Source of the DNA: Lucinisca nassula
Taxonomy: Eukaryota; Mollusca; Bivalvia; Lucinida; Lucinidae
Direction: 5' to 3'
Length of the DNA stretch: 64,000 nucleotides
Assembly (NCBI GenBank): GCA_963580285.1
Contig: OY757014.1
Span: 12,600,725 to 12,664,724 of the forward strand
The notes under the pieces are model-generated. The model did not search any database and had not been told where the DNA came from. It worked only from the letters and a program-made list of their open reading frames with translations. The position numbers and the translations under genes are program-made. Shown piece after piece: positions 60,179-64,000 of the stretch (the stretch's first letter is position 1; each line of letters begins with the position of its first letter).

Positions 60179-60605
60179 TTTCAAGGTCCACATCTGATTC
60201 ACACCACTCCCTGCATATGCAGTGCCACAATATTTCTGAAGGCCATCTTTAACTGCAATAAGGATTCGTGTTAGGATCTGTGAAAGAGGCTTGGTTGAGC
60301 ACTTAGCTGAACCCGCGATATATCTCTGCTTGTATGGATTCTTGTGAAGCTTAGGAATCCAGTACAACTTTGTAAGTTCCATATCTTCCTCTGGGAGGGA
60401 AATTCCAAACGAAAGCATCACCGATTGGTGGTTTCGCAGAATTTCATCTTTGGACAAAGAAGAAAGATTATATGTTTGGTTGCCTGTCATAGTGCTCAAA
60501 CCAAGCTCTTCTTTTAAGCAGTTTATATAGTGTGTTTTGCAAACAAACACAATATTGTTAGATGCCTTGTCAGCTGGAACAACGTCATACCGCCCAGGGA
60601 GGCAA
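60179..60605 (-). pseudogene. Penelope-like reverse transcriptase, N-terminal fragment
   Basis: The minus strand reads 'RYDVVPADKASNNIVFVCK', 'INCLKEELGL', 'LYWIPKLHKNPYKQRYIAGS', 'CSTKPLSQILTRIL' and 'GVNQMWTLK', the fingers region before motif A. It is truncated upstream at about 60605. Together with 59199-59672 and 51994-52585 it gives most of one RT in order on the minus strand. No GIY-YIG endonuclease segment was recognised. Confidence 0.82.
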
Positions 60606-62380
60606 ACAACCTGTCAGGCACTAATGTGTAATAAGTAATTACGCTTAAAGTTATGCCACCGACTGTACGCAATGCTTATTAAGATTTTACTCAAAGACAG
60701 ACTGTGAAATAAGTTACTGTACGATTTTAGTCCCTACTATAGAAACTTCTATGTGCATTAAGTAAATGCAGAATACTCATGTAATAAGTTAATTTGCATT
60801 AGCTTTTCTAGTGTGTACACGATATTAATTAACATAGCGCTGCCTAACACGCTTTAACCTATTTGGGCAGTCGAAAAGTTTGTTATGCGTGTTCATTTCA
60901 AAACTGAAATTCTTACCAACATGTTTATCTGACCCCGCTCAGCAAAAGTCGGGACCCATTCATATAATTTTGCTTCGCTCGAAAACCAAGATTTTTGCAC
61001 CATATTTAGCTTTTTGGTCCTTCGAGATCTTTATGCATATTCTGATACTTACTAATGGTTTAGACTCAAGTAACTAAACTGCTGTTATTCGGGACGTTTT
61101 TGTTTATACCACAGTCTTTCGAACAACTGACCCTTTGAAACTTTTAATGAAACAACTGTCCCTGTGAAACTTTTAAGGAAATTTCAGCACACTTTGTCAT
61201 TGGTTTGCGTCTTCAATCATAACAGGGTAACTGATAATACTTTAGTATCCGAAACTGGGCTGCATTACTAAAACATGTCTATACAAATACAATGCCAATT
61301 TGTGGCAAAAAAATGAAATTTTAAGATGAAAATTGTGATATTTTTTTCTATTTCTGCTCAAAACATAGTACCCACACTCTATGTTTTTGAGCAGAAATAA
61401 GAAACATAATGTACATCTCTTAAATCCCACTTTAACTATATAAATGTGGGATTGGAAGGGGTCAAAATTATATAGGCGTGTTTTCGTGATGGTCTGACCC
61501 GCTTTGGGTTGTTAGAAAACATTTATTGTTCTTACGGAGTACTCATTTTATTCCTTCTTTTCTTGGTTTTAAGTGTTGAGAGTACAGATAATAGACAGTC
61601 AATTTCACAAAACTGTGATCCTCGTAGAATTATAGGTTAAACAGCTATAAAATCTTAGATGTCTGCTGCTGGAGACACTCCGGTATTTAAAACATTTGCA
61701 ACATACTAGTAAATCGCCATTCATTTAAGTTCTATAGCGAAATGTAATGCTGTGTGAATTATTCAAGTGTACTAAGAACTCAGTTTGGTAATGCAGTGTG
61801 CGAGATCAAACTACATTGAGCGCAGTGCACGCGATCATTTCTTCATCTTACTAAAAACGAATAAGTATCTCCTATTCCAAATCCAGAGATGGAAGGTCCG
61901 TCTCCAATCTAGCCAGATGTATTCGAAAACATATGACTGGAAATATTTCTTTTTTAAATCATTCTTTTAAAATGCAATCAAGATATGGCGATATTTCTTT
62001 TAACTCAAAATGTCTGTAAAACTGTGTAATTAATCTCAATAGCTGTGTAAATGATTATTTTAGTTCAAAAGTAGGGAGTAAGATGCTCAGCAATTTATCT
62101 GTTGGTTTAAATTGGGGGTAGAATGTTATGAAAAGGGGAAAGTACGTGGTAGATCCATACATAAATTGGCCTATCTAACTTTATATTTAAACAACTGTCT
62201 GGTTTCTTTACACCATTTTAGTCCATCTTAGGTACCTCCTCAAGATATTCACCGTTTTGCTCTTTATATCACTTTTCTTCTAGTTTGTTAACCGGTTTTC
62301 TTAGGATGCGGTTCACAAAGGTTCTGTTAAAACAAAAATTATGTATGCCTAACAGACGAAGACGAAACCCTGTCAAGTTA
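60606..62380. other. Unassigned intergenic DNA
   Basis: No gene or repeat recognised; open frames are short and unconvincing. 'atttctgctcaaaacatag' near 61350 faces 'atgtttttgagcagaaataag', a small inverted repeat (about 61350-61402). Confidence 0.4.
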
Positions 62381-62640
62381 AAACTGTAAGATAAAGTAGA
62401 GGTAAAACAAAGATCAGGAATCGATAAACTTACTCCACCCATCAAAGACACCAAGGGGAAAGAAACACAAACATGAAGCGACCAAACCATAATGGAAACC
62501 TAAACAAAGGAAGGCCACAAGGACAGCCACCCTCCCACAAAAAGGCCACACGGCCATCCAAAACAAAAAGACACAAACGACACACACAGCAAGTAACAAA
62601 CAACAATATAAATAAATACGTATATGACTTTTAAAGGTAT
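62381..62640 (+). repeat. Dispersed repeat A, copy 3 (partial)
   Basis: Starts 'gtaaaacaaagatcaggaatcg'-like sequence and contains 'cccaccatcaaagacacc'-like and 'aaggccacacggccatccaa' blocks of the family; the other half is missing. Confidence 0.7.
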
Positions 62641-62667
62641 TTGTACTGGCTGAATTAAAAAAAAAAG

Positions 62668-63000
62668 AATTGAAGCAACGATCCGGAATCTACACAATTA
62701 ACTTACAGCTTCCATCAGAGACATCAAAAGGGAAATAAACACAAACATGAAGTAACTAGACTCAGACTCTTATGGAAACAATAGAGAAAACCCAAATGCC
62801 TATCCAAAATAAAACATAAAAGCGATACATACATTCGATGAACAATAACAAAAAGTAAGCCATGAAACGGTCAGTTAAAAGAATTCCACTTGAGTGGTAG
62901 GGAGGTGGGGGGGGGGGGGGGGGGCTTAAATCGATTTTAAGTGGCCGCAATCTTCGCCCTGTTGAGACAATTTATTTGTTCAGTCCGCATGAAGGCTGGA
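62668..63000 (+). repeat. Dispersed repeat A, copy 4 (partial)
   Basis: From 'gcaacgatccggaatctac' to 'tttgttcagtccgcatgaagg', with an 18-nt G-run at about 62908-62925. Confidence 0.7.
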
Positions 63001-63467
63001 AGTCCATCGCCTTACGGTTAATAAAATCTCCTTCTCTTATATTTTTAAGCTTCTATTCAAACATAATATATACCATCTTGAGCAGTGGCTCATAGATACG
63101 TTTTGAAAACCATGCTAATTGCGGACGCTTAGTAGGAAAGCCAGGATAAAGATGACTTTACTTCCTACATCATCAGGCAGTCATTCTATTCCCCGACATC
63201 AACCGGTGTTTGGAGTAACAACAATGCTTGTCATAATGGCACATTTGGAATTAATACGTAAAAAAAATCTTTTGGCGGCCAGTTATAATTACTGCCGGGT
63301 TTACACCAGTTTTACGGGGCCCGACCTCCATCCGCATCTTCCGCTGCGGTAGAAATCGCTGTAATTGTATGGAATAATTCTCGATTTTGCAAGCATAGAT
63401 TTATTTAATATTCTTCATATAACTAGGTCATCCGAGTCCGAATATGGTGATTTACTTATTGTGAAAT
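63001..63467. other. Unassigned intergenic DNA
   Basis: No gene or repeat recognised. Confidence 0.4.
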
Positions 63468-63985
63468 AGAAGTGGAGGCAATGATCAGGAAGCGATACAA
63501 TTAACCCACAGCATCCATCAGAGACACCAAAGGGAAAGAAAAAAAAACATGAAACAATAGACCTAATCAAAACATCTAGCGGAACGCCAAAAGGACAGTT
63601 ACTTTCGCACAAAATGGCCAATAGGTTAGCCAAAATAAAATAACATAAGCGACACAAACACCCAAAGACAAACCATAACAAAAATAAACCGCGACAGAAG
63701 AACCGCCTTGGAACGGTCAGCAGCAACGAATTCCACTGTGGGGCTTAAATCGATTTTACGTGGCCACAATCCTTGCCCCTACTTCCGTCGCGATTTAGAC
63801 AAATAATTTGTTCAGTCCGCATGAAGGCCTCCTAATCAAATAACCACAGAAATAACACAACGGTGAGGACTCGACAGCAAGAATCCACTGAAATGCTGGA
63901 GCAAAAGAACACCAACAGTTAGACTCCGATGGGCCCGACCATAGATAGAGCATCAGGCACCAACCAACATTACCTTGAATTAGAT
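63468..63985 (+). repeat. Dispersed repeat A, copy 5 (most complete)
   Basis: From 'ggaggcaatgatcagg' to 'accaaccaacattacctt'. It is the best guide to the family: about 515 bp, no coding capacity, and 'aaatcgattttacgtggccac' and 'tcgcgatttagacaaataat' in the middle. Confidence 0.75.
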
Positions 63986-64000
63986 CTTTCTAATTCTCAA

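Overview
The window is animal nuclear DNA with almost no host genes. The repeat families (SINEs ending in a GACGTTAAAC-type tail, elements opening with CAAGAGG and closing with GGTGAGCT, palindromic MITEs, Penelope-like reverse transcriptase remains) are ones I associate with bivalve molluscs. The taxon is inferred from remembered repeat types; no gene proves it. The only intact host gene is a tRNA-Ser(GCT) at 3702-3783. Protein-coding content is decayed retrotransposon: two non-LTR reverse transcriptase remnants (7130-8066, 11430-12895) and a Penelope-like reverse transcriptase in three pieces (51994-60605, minus strand).

Layout. 1-4100: nested SINEs and the tRNA. 4180-6480: G-rich and 96-bp tandem arrays, into which a 421-bp LTR element of the TRIM type has inserted; each of its identical 153-bp LTRs carries a tRNA-like sequence. 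6560-13100: LINE remnants, SINEs and MITEs. 13104-51303: the dominant structure. Two arrays of ~181-bp GTTACGTAAC-rich monomers (15161-20956 and 45272-50979) lie in inverted orientation. They have the same ~150-bp outer cap and are flanked by an 8-bp direct repeat, TGGGGCGG. Outside them are the two complementary halves of one tandem-repeat element: its 5' end at 13104 and its 3' end at 51303. The simplest reading is a giant foldback-type element of about 35.8 kb, with ~5.7-kb tandem-repeat inverted arms, inserted into that older element. Its 24-kb interior is filled with further repeats and no transposase I recognise. 51994-60605: the Penelope-like gene, broken first by a ~500-bp dispersed repeat and, within its catalytic motif C, by a 6.6-kb composite element. 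60606-64000: non-coding DNA with more copies of the ~500-bp repeat.

A recurring theme is a set of elements (called E and F here) with a short stem-loop near each end, subterminal inverted repeats, a GTCC/CGTC-rich simple repeat near the 3' end and a tandem-repeat core. Elements with the same ends carry unrelated cores, and one core type occurs with both kinds of end. This resembles non-autonomous Helitron2/Helentron (HINE, 'Pearl'-like) elements; that identification is inference. All coordinates, repeat matches and target-site duplications were read by eye; boundaries without a stated duplication are accurate to about 10-30 bases.
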